From NCBI RefSeq assembly GCF_000227135.1, contig NC_018263.1, positions 549,601-613,600 on the forward strand: DNA of 64,000 nucleotides. The letters are read 5' to 3'. Source of the DNA: Leishmania donovani. Taxonomy: Eukaryota > Euglenozoa > Kinetoplastea > Trypanosomatida > Trypanosomatidae. This document shows, piece by piece, positions 29,886-40,987 of this stretch (positions are counted from its first letter, which is position 1; each line of letters starts with the position of its first letter). The notes under the pieces are model-generated. The model ran no database searches and was not told the origin of the DNA. It was given only the letters and a program-made list of their open reading frames with translations. The position numbers and the translations under genes are program-made.

Positions 29886-31418
29886 TCACTCCTTTGCGGG
29901 TAGAGCAGACATGTCGTCATCGTCGCCGTCGCCAATGCCCAAAACGTCCTGAATTTTTTCCATCCAAAGGTCGCGCTCTACCTCGCTCTTCGTCTGGAAC
30001 GACAGGCGCTTTCCAGTCTTGAAAGCGACGGCGAATACAAAGGAGGCGTTGCAGCCAGTATATTTAGCAGGCACCGGGAAGGCGTCCTCCAGCTCCGTGA
30101 AGGGCGTGGAAATGCACTGCTGCTCCATTGTCTCCTTCGATATGGCGAGCACCATGTCCAAGGTCTTGAACTTGGGGTTCATATCGAGCACTGTCTGGCC
30201 GTCTGCGAGCTCGGCGCGGATGCACAGATAGCGCTTTTTCCATACCATGTCGCTGCTCTGCTTCTTCACGGTTCCCTCGTGAATCGTGAGGCCGCCGAGC
30301 GTCGTTGTGAGAGGGGTTGCGCCTTCGAGAATCGTAGTAGACGCGGCCACAGAACTGCCCGAGCTCTCCTCCATCATGCGCTGGATGTGGCGCTTCTCTG
30401 TCACTAGCAGCCGCTTCGTCTCCTGAATCTGGTTCGAGATCGAGTCGCGCAGACCACCCTGAAAAGCCGGTTGGGTCTGCACAATCTCCAGCAAGCCAGA
30501 CAGGAAGAGTTTGCAGATGGGCATGTTCAGCAGCCGACTGCTCGATGGGCGGCGCCCCGGGTCACCGCTCAGCAGCGCTGTCACGATATCGCGCATCTCT
30601 GGGCTAATATTGCTCGGAAGGGGGTCGAAGCGGCCAGCAAGTGTCTTGTGCATGACCTCGTGCATATTGGCGCCGTCGAAGGGACGCTTCAGCGTGAGCA
30701 GCTCGTAAAGAAGCACGCCGAGCGAGAACATGTCCGCCTTCTTGCTGTACGGACAGCGCCGCCAAATCTCCGGTGCCACGTAGTAGGGGGTGCCACAGAA
30801 CGTGCGGCCGACATCGTCGCTCACAGTATTTGCATACATCTTGCTAAAACCGAAGTCGCCAAGCTTCACGAGACCGTTGCTGCACAGCAGGATATTGGCA
30901 CTCTTGATATCACGGTGAATCATGTGCTTCGAGTGGACGTGGTGGACGGCCAGCAGCACCTGTAGGAACAGCAGACCTGCTTCATGCTCGCGGAACGTTC
31001 GACCCGTCCGGGCGCGGCTCTTGATCTCTTGGCGGAGATCACCGGCGTTGGCGTAGTCCAGCACCAGTGCAATCATCTGCACCATTTCTGGGTTGTTGGC
31101 ATCGCGCTTCGCCAGGTCCTCGTGGCATTTGACAATCGAAAAGAAGTCGCAGTTCAGCAGGCAGTCCACCTCTGCCTGCGCACGGTTTTTGTCGGCCTCG
31201 GACATGCCCTCCATGTCAACGCACTTGACGGCAAATCCTTCGCCATCAGATACGCGCTTCGCGCACAGAACCGTTCCAGTGGCGCCGGAGCCCAGCACGC
31301 GGCTAATCCAGTACTTCTTGTCCTGCTCACGTGCCGTTGCCTCGTCCTTGGCAAACGTGTCTGGGAAGTTCCGGCACACACGGCCGATCATGGCGTCGCC
31401 GGCGTTACCCCCCGACAT
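29886..31418 (-). CDS. NEK-family Ser/Thr kinase with C-terminal PH domain (NRK type), paralogue 1
   Basis: A 510-residue protein from ATG 31418 (MSGGNAGDAM). The kinase domain spans about residues 37-305 and keeps all key residues: glycine loop GSGATG (43-48), Lys in FAVKC (65), HRD (168-170) within HRDIKSANILL, DFG (188-190), and GTPYYVAPE (209-217). A linker follows (about 310-370, coiled-coil-like), then a PH domain (about 370-485: HEGTVKKQSSDMVWKKRY, with the conserved Trp near the end in RDLWMEKI). It ends in an acidic tail. NEK plus PH is the arrangement of trypanosome NRKA/NRKB, kinases that in T. brucei are linked to differentiation. The PH domain suggests membrane or phosphoinositide binding. 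A 290-base kinase segment is almost identical to the paralogue at 37746-39251. Confidence 0.92.
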   Translation of the reverse strand: MSGGNAGDAMIGRVCRNFPDTFAKDEATAREQDKKYWISRVLGSGATGTVLCAKRVSDGEGFAVKCVDMEGMSEADKNRAQAEVDCLLNCDFFSIVKCHEDLAKRDANNPEMVQMIALVLDYANAGDLRQEIKSRARTGRTFREHEAGLLFLQVLLAVHHVHSKHMIHRDIKSANILLCSNGLVKLGDFGFSKMYANTVSDDVGRTFCGTPYYVAPEIWRRCPYSKKADMFSLGVLLYELLTLKRPFDGANMHEVMHKTLAGRFDPLPSNISPEMRDIVTALLSGDPGRRPSSSRLLNMPICKLFLSGLLEIVQTQPAFQGGLRDSISNQIQETKRLLVTEKRHIQRMMEESSGSSVAASTTILEGATPLTTTLGGLTIHEGTVKKQSSDMVWKKRYLCIRAELADGQTVLDMNPKFKTLDMVLAISKETMEQQCISTPFTELEDAFPVPAKYTGCNASFVFAVAFKTGKRLSFQTKSEVERDLWMEKIQDVLGIGDGDDDDMSALPAKE

Positions 31419-34362
31419 GTTTTCTTTTTCTCAGAGATAACAGAGCGAAGGAACAGAGACAATAGAAAGAACGAAGTGATCGAGGGAAAGCGTATACGGG
31501 TGCGCTGATGATGCTCACCACACCAGAATAGGACTGGCAAGATATAGAAAAAAAGGGCCGATGATTTATGCTCGCTTGTTTTCTGCGAGCGTCAGAGCAG
31601 GAAGAAAACCGTAGTAGATTCAGAGGTGGAGAGGGACAGACCGAGAGAGTAGAGAGACAGCTGAAGGGTATGCATGGCGCTCGCACACAGGCGGCAAGGT
31701 TCTGCGCTTAGCAAAAAGGAGAAGCAGCACGCAAGCGCGTCCATGACGAGAGAGAGATTGCGAGAGGATGGAAAGAAAGAGAGGCTTCGGCGCAGCAAAC
31801 CATCAACATAAAATGATGCAATTTCGCGCTCTTCTCGAGAACCTGAACACCCTCTTCGCTCTCTGCGTATGCTGTTCTGTTTTTCTCTTCGACTGGGATA
31901 GTTGCTAAAGATGCCAACAAGGGGTAAGGTAAGATTGACGAGGAGGGAAAGGAGAGAGAAGGGGGGGGGGGGCAGAACCAACAAGAGCAGAAGAAAGCAG
32001 GGGAGACAGGGAGGTGAAGGAGGCGAATGGGAGAGGAACAATACTTGTTCATAGCCACCGAATCATCACATCTCTTCGATATCTCTGTGAAGGGTTCAAC
32101 GCGCGCAAGGCACCCGTGTGGTTCGGATAATTCAAGGCGCAGGAAGGGGGGGAGAGAGAAAGAGCTCGTCTGAGTTGAGAAAGGGGAATATATGCACGTG
32201 ACACCTCCGCGTCCATTTTGCAGAGCCGTCAGTGCCGTTGAGAATTCCTTTGCTTTCATGTGGGTGCGTATTGTGAGTCTGTCGTGCCACTCACTCCTAC
32301 AGTCCCCCCACCTTCTCTCGACATACGTGTGCCTATGTACACCTGAGAAGCACAATTTCGTCACCCATCACGGGGCACTGACGCCTTTCGGATATAGCAA
32401 AACCTCCGCAGCAAGGAGAGAAACCGACCCGTCCACGCCGGAGCCCTCATGCACGGGCGCCTGACGGCATTTCCTCATTCCACCCGGCTCCCTTGCCTGG
32501 AGCAGCCAGCGCATACTGCAGCAAACAAGGAAAGAATCCCTGCTGCCACTAAAATGTACAGGGAAGAGGCACACGTGCCAGCACAGGCGCGCCATCGCAC
32601 ACACGCCTCAAGAAGTTCAGCACAGAGAGAAAAACAACAACGAAAAAAAAGAGAAGCCAAGGAAAAGAAAAACAAATGTGCGGTATCCGCCGTTCAAACC
32701 CCCATTCGCACACGCGCAACCACCACCGAAGCAAGCACACACAAAGAAAGGAAACCACACACGTGACACAGCATACTGTGCACGCCGTAAAGGCCTCGAA
32801 AGAAATCAATAAAGCAGAAAAAAAAACAGCCAAGCCCCCTCAAAAAATGAAACGCACCATATATATATATATGTATACATAGTACACCAGCAATAAACGA
32901 GTATGACGGACGTCGAGGAGGAGGAAGAAGTTCAAGTACAGCTGCTTGGATGCATACACCTATACACACAAGCATATGTATATCGAAAGCTATGAGCATA
33001 TTCGCTAGAGCGCACGCACGCACAGAATGCACATAGGCGCGCAGGCCTTCTAAAGAAAACAGAAGACCCTTGCTGCAGCCACAACGACAGAAAAATAAAA
33101 AGAACATAAGCGCGATCTTTAGAGAATGCGGAGACAGGAAAAGAAAGTTGCAACTGCCTTGTATTTGGAATCGAGGGAAGACTGAGTTTGTTTTTGGTAA
33201 GGATCATTCTCACACCGCCCCTCACTCCCATTCCCCACCTCCGCGCACACCCCCTTCATGCTCGGAAGAAACACAACCATGTATTCGCGGGAGGACAGAC
33301 ACCTGAGAGGGGAGGCAGAAAAAAGGTGCCACGTGAGCAAGACAGGCAAAACCAAGCGAGGAGGGTACAGGAGAGACACGGCAGCAGCACAAGTTCGTAC
33401 TGCAGCACATCAAACGGGGCAGTACACGCGCACACTTCCATACACGGTCACGTTCATTTGCATGAAGCAACCCTCTGTCCCCAACGGGAGACCAAGGAGA
33501 ACGACCTAAACAGGCACGCTTCAAACGAAAGCACACCTCAAGAGGGGAAGGATGACGTGTGCATCGAATCGGAGAGAGAGAATGGAGCTCGGGTGAAAGA
33601 ATAAGGTGACGGGAAAAGGAGAGTCGCCCACGTTGAGGAATACGAGGGCAAGATGGAGGCATCAAGAGGAGGAGGAACGAGAAGGCGGTAGACGACGACG
33701 GAACAGAAGTGCAGTGAGTGGCACGGAAGCAATCAAGACGGCATAGAGCGGAACGCAGGCAATCGGTATACGGGGCGAAAAAAAACAACACAGATATGAG
33801 CACCAGCAACACCCTACGCACGACACAGAACTAACGAAAGAGACGACACAAGACACACGCAGACGCCCTCCCCATAGCATAAAGAAGAACCACACTATAG
33901 AAAGGACCACAGTGAGCGGGACAGAGAGAAAGTCTGCGCGCCGCGTACGGAGAAAGACAGAATGAGTCGCGGCACAACGCGAAACAACAATCAGCCCCTC
34001 CCCCTACCCATCGATCACACCCCCCCCCTACACGAGAGAATCAATATGTAGATCCCACAGCTGCATGCACACACGAGAGAGGGAGAACAACTCGAAGGTG
34101 CAGGAAAGAAGAAAGAGGAGGCAACGAGTACTAAGGAAGACATACACAACAATGCCACAAGGGCCGCCACCACCACGTACCACAAGAGAGACGTGGCCAG
34201 AAAGCGGCGGCACCCTATACCCCTCCTCGAACACCCTACCGCCAAAATGGAAGGCGACACAACGAAGCACAGCGGAGGGATGAGGAAATATGACAACACA
34301 CTGCAGACCATCAAGAAGACCCGCGACACAAAAAAATTTCAATTAAATGAATTTCAGAGTGC
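31419..34362. other. intergenic region between the two kinase genes, repeat-poor left half
   Basis: No gene seen in 2.9 kb. Purine-rich stretches near 31446-31490 and 31745-31785 are pyrimidine tracts on the coding strand and candidates for the splice acceptor of the first kinase. Also an alternating (TA) run near 32859-32872, a poly-G run at about 31962-31971, many A-runs, and (CA) patches. The stretch 34163-34362 recurs at 34577-34776. Confidence 0.45.
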
Positions 34363-34477
34363 CGTTCCACCACGACAAAGTCACCAAACGCACGCGTGCA
34401 CAGCCTCAGCTCACCTACCGCCCATGCACCACAGCTGCACCCTCGCCGTCCAGGACGAGCCGCCCTGCCGCGGAGCC
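34163..34477 (+). repeat. 315-base stretch duplicated at 34577-34891, containing start of family B copy B2
   Basis: The sequence from GCCGCCACCACCACGTAC to CCGCGGAGCC appears on both sides of a 99-N gap with no difference that I can see. The last 115 bases are the first part of family B. This is most simply an unmerged overlap. Confidence 0.7.
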
Positions 34478-34576
34478 NNNNNNNNNNNNNNNNNNNNNNN
34501 NNNNNNNNNNNNNNNNNNNNNNNNNNNNNNNNNNNNNNNNNNNNNNNNNNNNNNNNNNNNNNNNNNNNNNNNNNNN
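34478..34576. other. assembly gap, 99 N
   Basis: A run of N between two identical 315-base stretches. Confidence 0.99.
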
Positions 34577-34773
34577 GCCGCCACCACCACGTACCACAAG
34601 AGAGACGTGGCCAGAAAGCGGCGGCACCCTATACCCCTCCTCGAACACCCTACCGCCAAAATGGAAGGCGACACAACGAAGCACAGCGGAGGGATGAGGA
34701 AATATGACAACACACTGCAGACCATCAAGAAGACCCGCGACACAAAAAAATTTCAATTAAATGAATTTCAGAG

Positions 34774-35606
34774 TGCCGTTCCACCACGACAAAGTCACCA
34801 AACGCACGCGTGCACAGCCTCAGCTCACCTACCGCCCATGCACCACAGCTGCACCCTCGCCGTCCAGGACGAGCCGCCCTGCCGCGGAGCCGGGCCGTGC
34901 GTCCTATGGGCCTCTGCATGTCCTTCCTCGCCCCCTTCGCCGGCCGCGTGCCGCGCCATCGGCGCCAGACGGAGACGCGGCGTGGGCTGCATGCCTCGCG
35001 CCAAAGCGGGCCGCGTCCGGGGTAACATGCGCGAGGGCGGAGGCAGTGGACCGTCCAGGTGCGCTGCAGGACGCGCTCAGGGAGGAAGGCCACCAGCCGC
35101 AGGCCGGGGGGTGGGACCTGTGCGACCTTGCACATCCTGCCTGTATGCCATGCGTCCCTCCCCCCCCCAGTCCCCCAAGTCGCCTCAGCCCGCGGCATCC
35201 CGTAGCGCGGGGCGGGGACTCTCCGCATGGGGGTCTGGAGGAGCCCCGCTCGCGCACCTCGGGCTGCGCACGTCGTGCATCCGGCATCGGTGCCTCATGG
35301 AGCCCACCCCGCCGGATGGAGACGATGCCGCCTATGACGCCACGCGTGCCCGCTTTGGCGCTGTCCCGTGCGGCGCCTCCTCGCGCCGTTTCCTGTCGAA
35401 CGCCGCCCTTGCCCTGCCCACCACCGGGACGCCGCGCCCCAGCGGTGCGTGGCAGCGCGCCCGCGCAGTCCCCGCATCCCCGCACCCCGGGGCCTGTTTC
35501 ACGACGGCCTTCTCGGGTCGGGCCGTGGGGAAGGGGGTATGGCCTCGCCGTCTTCATCTGGCGTTTCCATCGGTGCCATGCGTCGGCGGCGTGTCTGGCA
35601 GGCTCG
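34774..35606 (+). repeat. family B dispersed repeat, copy B3 (the only uninterrupted copy)
   Basis: About 830 bases without gap, from GCCGTTCCACCACGACAAAG to GGTGCCATGCGTCGGCGG and beyond. Very GC-rich; two frames on each strand remain open for most of the length, which the base composition explains. It ends at about 35606, where it departs from the tail seen in copies B4 and B5 (GCTCGCCCGCCTCTGCCG) into unique sequence. The family lacks an obvious A-tail. Confidence 0.75.
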
Positions 35607-35748
35607 TCCGCGTGTGTGTCATCTCGCCCGCAACTTTCGCTCTCCTGTTCTCATTGTACCTGCTGTACTGATCTTGCCAGCTGCCTTTTGCACCAAATTA
35701 CATTGGAGTGTGACGGTCACCTTTTTTTGGTCTCTTGGCCGCTGCCCT
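35607..35748. other. unique sequence after copy B3
   Basis: About 140 bases of lower GC content that match none of the other repeat copies here, running into a gap. Confidence 0.4.
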
Positions 35749-35847
35749 NNNNNNNNNNNNNNNNNNNNNNNNNNNNNNNNNNNNNNNNNNNNNNNNNNNN
35801 NNNNNNNNNNNNNNNNNNNNNNNNNNNNNNNNNNNNNNNNNNNNNNN
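35749..35847. other. assembly gap, 99 N
   Basis: A run of N between unique sequence on the left and the interior of a family B copy on the right, so unlike three of the other 99-N gaps it is not flanked by identical sequence. Confidence 0.99.
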
Positions 35848-36392
35848 GCTTTGGCGCTGTCCCGTGCGGCGCCTCCTCGCGCCGTTTCCTGTCGAACGCC
35901 GCCCTTGCCCTGCCCACCACCGGGACGCCGCGCCCCAGCGGTGCGTGGCAGCGCGCCCGCGCAGTCCCCGCATCCCCGCACCCCGGGGCCTGTTTCACGA
36001 CGGCCTTCTCGGGTCGGGCCGTGGGGAAGGGGGTATGGCCTCGCCGTCTTCATCTGGCGTTTCCATCGGTGCCATGCGTCGGCGGCGTGTCTGGCAGGCT
36101 CGCCCGCCTCTGCCGTGGCAGATGGAACGAAGGGGGGAGGGGGGGGTCGCTAGTCACGCCCAGCGGGGAAAGCCCATGCAGCGCGGGTGACGCGTGCCTA
36201 GTCATGTCACCGCGTGCAGCGCCCTAGCGGGAAATGACGCTTGCTCCGAGTCTCGAACGACCGGCGAACCTCGCGTAGTGTACCCGGCACAATGCCGGGT
36301 AGGGCGCCCCTATACGGAAAACAGGCGGGCCGAGGGCTCTGGCGGGGCGGGGGTACCGCAATGCCAGCAGGGAGCCGTAGGTCGCCCACCAT
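35848..36392 (+). repeat. family B copy B4 (right part) joined to C module copy C4
   Basis: Family B from its interior (GCTTTGGCGCTGTCCCGTG) to its tail (CAGATGGAACGAAGGGG) at about 36146, followed directly by the whole C module with its hairpin (about 36288-36306) and ending at about 36392 in CGCCCACCATC. The sequence after CCACCAT differs from that after C2 and C3, which fixes the right end of C. Confidence 0.75.
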
Positions 36393-37745
36393 CCGCACAC
36401 CAGATTGTCACCGCCAGTCACCCGCCGCTGCAGGGGTGCAAAGCACGGACAGACGTCTGTGGGCGCAGCCGTCATCCGGAAAAGAAATATGCAAGGCAGG
36501 CGCATGTGTGAGACTGCGAGGCAGCAGACGTACAAAACAGGCCGGTCCCCACTTTGGAACGGGGAGCGTCGCCCTTGCTTCGAACGGCTGCACAGCGGGA
36601 CGGCGGAGAAGGAGAAAGCTATCGGGAAAGCGACAACGAAAGCCAGCATACGCAGAACGTAGAGTGAGCACGATACACGTTTGTGAAGCGACTGGTGAGC
36701 GAGCTGGATGCAGCCTTCCTTCTCTTCTGCCTCTCCTGTGCCTCCTTTCAGATGCCCTCTTCGCGTGACGAGGCGCTCACACTCGGGTCGCCGGGCAGTG
36801 CATCTCGCGTGCAGGCGGGATGACGGGGCGATCGTCCTGCTCGAACAAGAAAACCACTCAGTTGAGGTAGATGGTTTGAGAAAGCAACCAGTGAAGACAG
36901 AATACACGATTATGCACATGAGCACACATACGCGTGCAGAAAAGCACGTGCGCGCGCAGAAAACAAGCTTGGCAGGGATGCCCACGGCGCAGGTTCTCCC
37001 ATCCGGGAAAAGACATGAAGAAGGAAGAAAAGGTCGCCACAAAGAGGCGGTCACATGGAAAATGAAAAGGCAGAACAAAACCGAGAAGGGGGCCGGCCAA
37101 CATAAAAGAAACACGATCCGACTTCGGAAAAAAAAACGCGACTCTTGCGTAATGCGCTGTTGCCAACAACAAAAAAAGGAAGGGTGTGAGTGCGCAGCAA
37201 CCACACGCGACCCGCACGTTCCCCGCCCATGTACCTCCCACCGCACTCCCCTCACCCTTACCCCTTCTCTTCTACGCCGTTAGTTGCATGCTCTTGTCAA
37301 GTGAGCGTTACTACGGCACCCGGTAAGAGAGGAGGTGGAGGAGAGTGAAGTGTAGGACAAGAGAAGTGGAAGAGTAATCGTGCACATGCGCAGTCGAGGG
37401 GGAGGGGGAGGGGGTGGAGGCAGTTTTTTCCTTGGCTGCTGCTCGGTAAGGGGGAAGCAACAAGCTGAGAACACGAAAGGAAGGACGGTACGGCAGAAAC
37501 AGGAGTGCCACGGCAGGTAACGGGGGATGCAGGAAGAGCAAGCGAAAAAGACGCTCCCCCTCCCCCATCTTCTGCGTGCCGCAGCTACAATGTGTAGCCC
37601 ACGTGACCCGATATCAAAAAGAAGTGCAGTTGCTCAAGCAACACATGGAGGTTAGCGGAGGTGGAAGTACTCCTGAGAAAGCTTCTTCCCCTTCTCCCCA
37701 TGTACCCAGCAGGCGCTTGTCTTCCCGCCTCCGCTGCGGCGCTAC
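36393..37745. other. intergenic region, 3' side of second NEK kinase
   Basis: No supported gene. The frame open on the minus strand at 36224-37255 starts without a credible ATG context, crosses into repeat C, and shows no domain. GGGGGA-type purine repeats at about 37393-37415. Confidence 0.4.
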
Positions 37746-39251
37746 TCAGTCATCCTCGTCTCCGATGCCAAGGAAGCTTTGGATGGAGCGCATCCAGCCG
37801 TCGCGGTCATTGTCGTCATCCGCGTCAAACAATATGCGTCGGCCGTTCTTGAAGGCCACAGCGAAGGCGTGCGCCGCATCCGAGCCCGTGTACTTGCTGA
37901 TCACCGGGAAGACATCCTCCAAGTCGGAAAAAGGGGTCGAAATGCACTGCTGCTCCAGGGTGTCACGAGACACCGCTTGCACGAGCTCGAGCGAGACCAG
38001 ACAGGATGCCACGTCGCCTGTCAGCGTGCATCCCTTTTCCACCTCGCCGTAGACGCACACGTAGCGGCGCTTCCAGCTAAGGTCACTGCTCTGCTTCATC
38101 ACCTTGCCTCCGTACAAGATAAAACCGATTCGATCGGGTGAGTCGCTCAAGGGCACCTTCACAGTCGTGCGCAGGACATCCTCCATCGACAGCGGTGGGC
38201 GACGGCGGTCGACCTGAAGCTCTTCCTTCGTCTGCTTCAGCTGACGCGTTATGGTCGTTTCCTGCTCAACGGAGAAGCCGCTGGCCTCTCCGCTCTGCAC
38301 GATCTCCCGCACAACAGAGATGTACAGCTTGCACGTTGGTGTGTTCAGCAGCGTCTTACTAGACGGCCGCTTTTTGGGTTCGCTCTGCAGCAGCGCTGAA
38401 ACGATTGTTTGCATCTCCTTGCTAATGCTGTCCGGCAGGGGATCGAAGCGGCCAGCAAGTGTCTTGTGCATGACCTCCTCGATATCCTCGCCGTCGAAGG
38501 GACGCTTCAGCGTGAGCAGCTCGTAAAGAAGCACGCCGAGCGAGAACATGTCCGCCTTCTTGCTGTACGGACGGCGCCGCCAAATCTCCGGTGCCACGTA
38601 GTAGGGGGTGCCACAGAACGTGCGGCCGACATCGTCGCTCACGGTAGCGGCGTAGTGCTTGCTAAAACCGAAGTCGCCAAGCTTTGCAAGACCGTTGCTG
38701 CACAGCAGGATATTGGCACTCTTGATATCACGGTGAATCATGCGCTTCGAGTGGACGTGGTGGACGGCCAGCAGCACCTGGATAAAGATCAGGCCGGCCT
38801 CATGCTCCGCAAAAGGGCGGTTCGTCTTGCTTCGGTTCTTGATCTCTTGGCGGAGATCACCGGCGTTGGCGTAGTCCAGCACCATGGCCATCATGGAAAC
38901 GCTTTCCGGATTCCTCTCGTCACTGTACACAAAGTCTTCGTGGCACTTAACGATCGAGAAGTAGTCGCAGCTGAGCAGGCAGCACACCTCACCCGACGCC
39001 CGCATGATCTCCTGCGGCGTGTAGCCCTCTACGTCCATCACCTTAACCGCGAACGGGTAATCATCGCGCACGCGACGGGCGTAGAGCACCGTTCCCGAAG
39101 TCCCAGACCCCAGCACCGTGTCCAAGTAGTATCGGAAGGGACGTGAGAGGCGGCCTTCAGCAGGACTTCTGTCCTCCTCGGTGTCTACCCCAAAGGTGGC
39201 AGGGAACGCGTTGCACACCTTCTTGATAAGTGCGTCGCTGGGTGCCGCCAT
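37746..39251 (-). CDS. NEK-family Ser/Thr kinase with C-terminal PH domain (NRK type), paralogue 2
   Basis: A 501-residue protein from ATG 39251 (MAAPSDALIKKVCNAF). The frame extends five codons upstream to a GTG, which I do not use. Kinase domain about residues 43-312 with GSGTSG (48-53), Lys in FAVKV (70), HRD (173-175), DFG (193-195) and GTPYYVAPE. The linker has a helical segment (RQLKQTKEELQVDRR). The PH domain (about 380-498) begins with YGGKVMKQSSDLSWKRRY and has its Trp in RDGWMRSIQ. Same build as the gene at 29886-31418; N terminus, linker and PH differ clearly while the activation region is nearly identical in DNA. Likely role as for NRKA/NRKB in trypanosomes. Intact by all visible catalytic residues. 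Confidence 0.92.
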   Translation of the reverse strand: MAAPSDALIKKVCNAFPATFGVDTEEDRSPAEGRLSRPFRYYLDTVLGSGTSGTVLYARRVRDDYPFAVKVMDVEGYTPQEIMRASGEVCCLLSCDYFSIVKCHEDFVYSDERNPESVSMMAMVLDYANAGDLRQEIKNRSKTNRPFAEHEAGLIFIQVLLAVHHVHSKRMIHRDIKSANILLCSNGLAKLGDFGFSKHYAATVSDDVGRTFCGTPYYVAPEIWRRRPYSKKADMFSLGVLLYELLTLKRPFDGEDIEEVMHKTLAGRFDPLPDSISKEMQTIVSALLQSEPKKRPSSKTLLNTPTCKLYISVVREIVQSGEASGFSVEQETTITRQLKQTKEELQVDRRRPPLSMEDVLRTTVKVPLSDSPDRIGFILYGGKVMKQSSDLSWKRRYVCVYGEVEKGCTLTGDVASCLVSLELVQAVSRDTLEQQCISTPFSDLEDVFPVISKYTGSDAAHAFAVAFKNGRRILFDADDDNDRDGWMRSIQSFLGIGDEDD

Positions 39252-40406
39252 CTTGGGGGTTAACACGCTCGTACCTCACCGCTTCTCCTTCTCGAGCACG
39301 ACCTGCGCTTTCACTTGCGGTGCGTGTGCACGTGGCCTGTGGACACGAGTCGATAAAACAATGGATCGGTTCCAAAGGCGAATACTGTACGACACAGTTT
39401 TTTTTTTTTTTTGGGGGGGGGGCGTCTCTTCGCTATTTTTTATTTTGTTTGTGGGTGTTTGTGGTGTATCTTATCCAGTGCCACGGAGAAGTGCAGCACA
39501 CGGTTTCGTTTCGGCAGAGCAGCGAGAAAATAGAAAGTGATAGGCAAAATTGAGAGACGATGCTGACGGTGTGCTCGCGCCGTGAAACGTAGAGGTGAAA
39601 AAAAGAGATTTGCGACGGCACTCACCGTACTTCAGCGGGGGAAAGGTGAACGCTACGTCGGCGCCGCTGAGCCTTCCTCGATACTTCTCTTCTGCCTTCG
39701 TGTCGAGGATTAAAGAGAAAGAACCCGCGGCCTATTCAGCGCAGCACAGACACTCTCTTCGTGTGCGTTCTTTCCTTGGTTTGGGGAAGGGGAAAGAGGG
39801 GAGGGTTGCTGCACACGACGGCACCGTGACCCCCGACTTTGGCAGAAAAGAATAAGATATGCCCAAAGCCGTAGTGTCACAACAAACGCTAAACCAGCAC
39901 CGTGCACTGCTGTGCACGGCGCATGCCGGTGGACACGGTGTTGTCGTTTGACGTTCGGTGTGTTTGCGCAAAGATACACACATACGCACACAAAAGGCAC
40001 GGGTAATAGGCGGAGCAGGACGGAGAGGGGAGAGCAAAAAATAACCGAGGCGAAGAAGGAAGAAGCATTTCTACTGGTGCATGTGTGCTGCGGGCGTGTC
40101 CTACGTCGTTACCAGTGAAAGCGAAGCGACGAAATACGCGGAGACATCCTCGCTTGACACCCGACTGCGACGCCTGCACGACCTGTGCTCTGCATTTTGC
40201 TTGTGCTTGTTTTCTTGTGCTGCTGCGCTACTATCAGCGTGGGCGCTGGTATTCCTACACACCTACACAGCAAGGCAGAGAAGAAGGTTGCAGGGGAAAG
40301 GAGAGCAAAAAAGAATCACAAAAAAGACGCATGTCTGATTTCCGTCGTCGGATCGACCAGCACATGGGCATGCGCTGTGCCTCTGTGGCCATCTGCAATA
40401 AGAGAA

Positions 40407-40438
<32 letters not shown>

Positions 40439-40655
40439 ACATCATTCAACAAATGGCGGATGCGCCACAAAAAAAAAACTTCCCATGCACTCGAAGCCAG
40501 CGCAAAAACAAAAAAATTGCAGCAAAGCAGTGAGCAATTTCGTTAGACAAGAGGTATACGAGCACCAAGGAAGAGTCCCAAGAGCACCAAGGAGGCGACT
40601 ACACAGAGAAAACGGGCCATGGACTGATCGTCAACGGAGAGAAGCTCCAAAAAAA
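39252..40655. other. intergenic region right of second NEK kinase
   Basis: No gene seen. T-run and G-run at about 39399-39421, purine-rich run at 39785-39805 (pyrimidine tract on the coding strand, candidate splice acceptor for the kinase), and (GT)n at about 40408-40437. Confidence 0.45.
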
Positions 40656-40888
40656 TCGTTTTTTTTTTTCTCGTCTCCTTTAACTAGCCTGCTGCCTGCC
40701 ATACAGCAAGGTGTTCAGCCTACACTCAACCCCCCCCGCCCTCGGCCGGTCACAGGCACAGCGCATGGGGAGATGCAGCGGTAGGGCAAGCCCTGCAGCC
40801 GTGCGCCGACCCAGTCACCCGGGCACCGCCGCTGCGTCGAACAGTGCTCATACACACACACGCTCACACAGCAGCGGCCGTTGCGCCG
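40656..40888 (+). repeat. family A dispersed repeat, copy A3 (cut by gap)
   Basis: T-run leader, TCGTCTCCTTTAACTAGCC, then CTGCCATACAGCAAGGTG and the GC-rich body to GCAGCGGCCGTTGCGCCG, where 99 N begin. The leader is like that of copy A1, not like A4, A5 and A6. Confidence 0.75.
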
Positions 40889-40987
40889 NNNNNNNNNNNN
40901 NNNNNNNNNNNNNNNNNNNNNNNNNNNNNNNNNNNNNNNNNNNNNNNNNNNNNNNNNNNNNNNNNNNNNNNNNNNNNNNNNNNNNNN
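40889..40987. other. assembly gap, 99 N
   Basis: A gap inside family A copy A3. The right side opens with the leader of another A copy, so the true distance is unknown. Confidence 0.99.

Noticed and set aside
34193..36227. Long forward open frames through family B
   Set aside because: They run across gaps and repeats; high GC explains the lack of stops, and no domain is visible.
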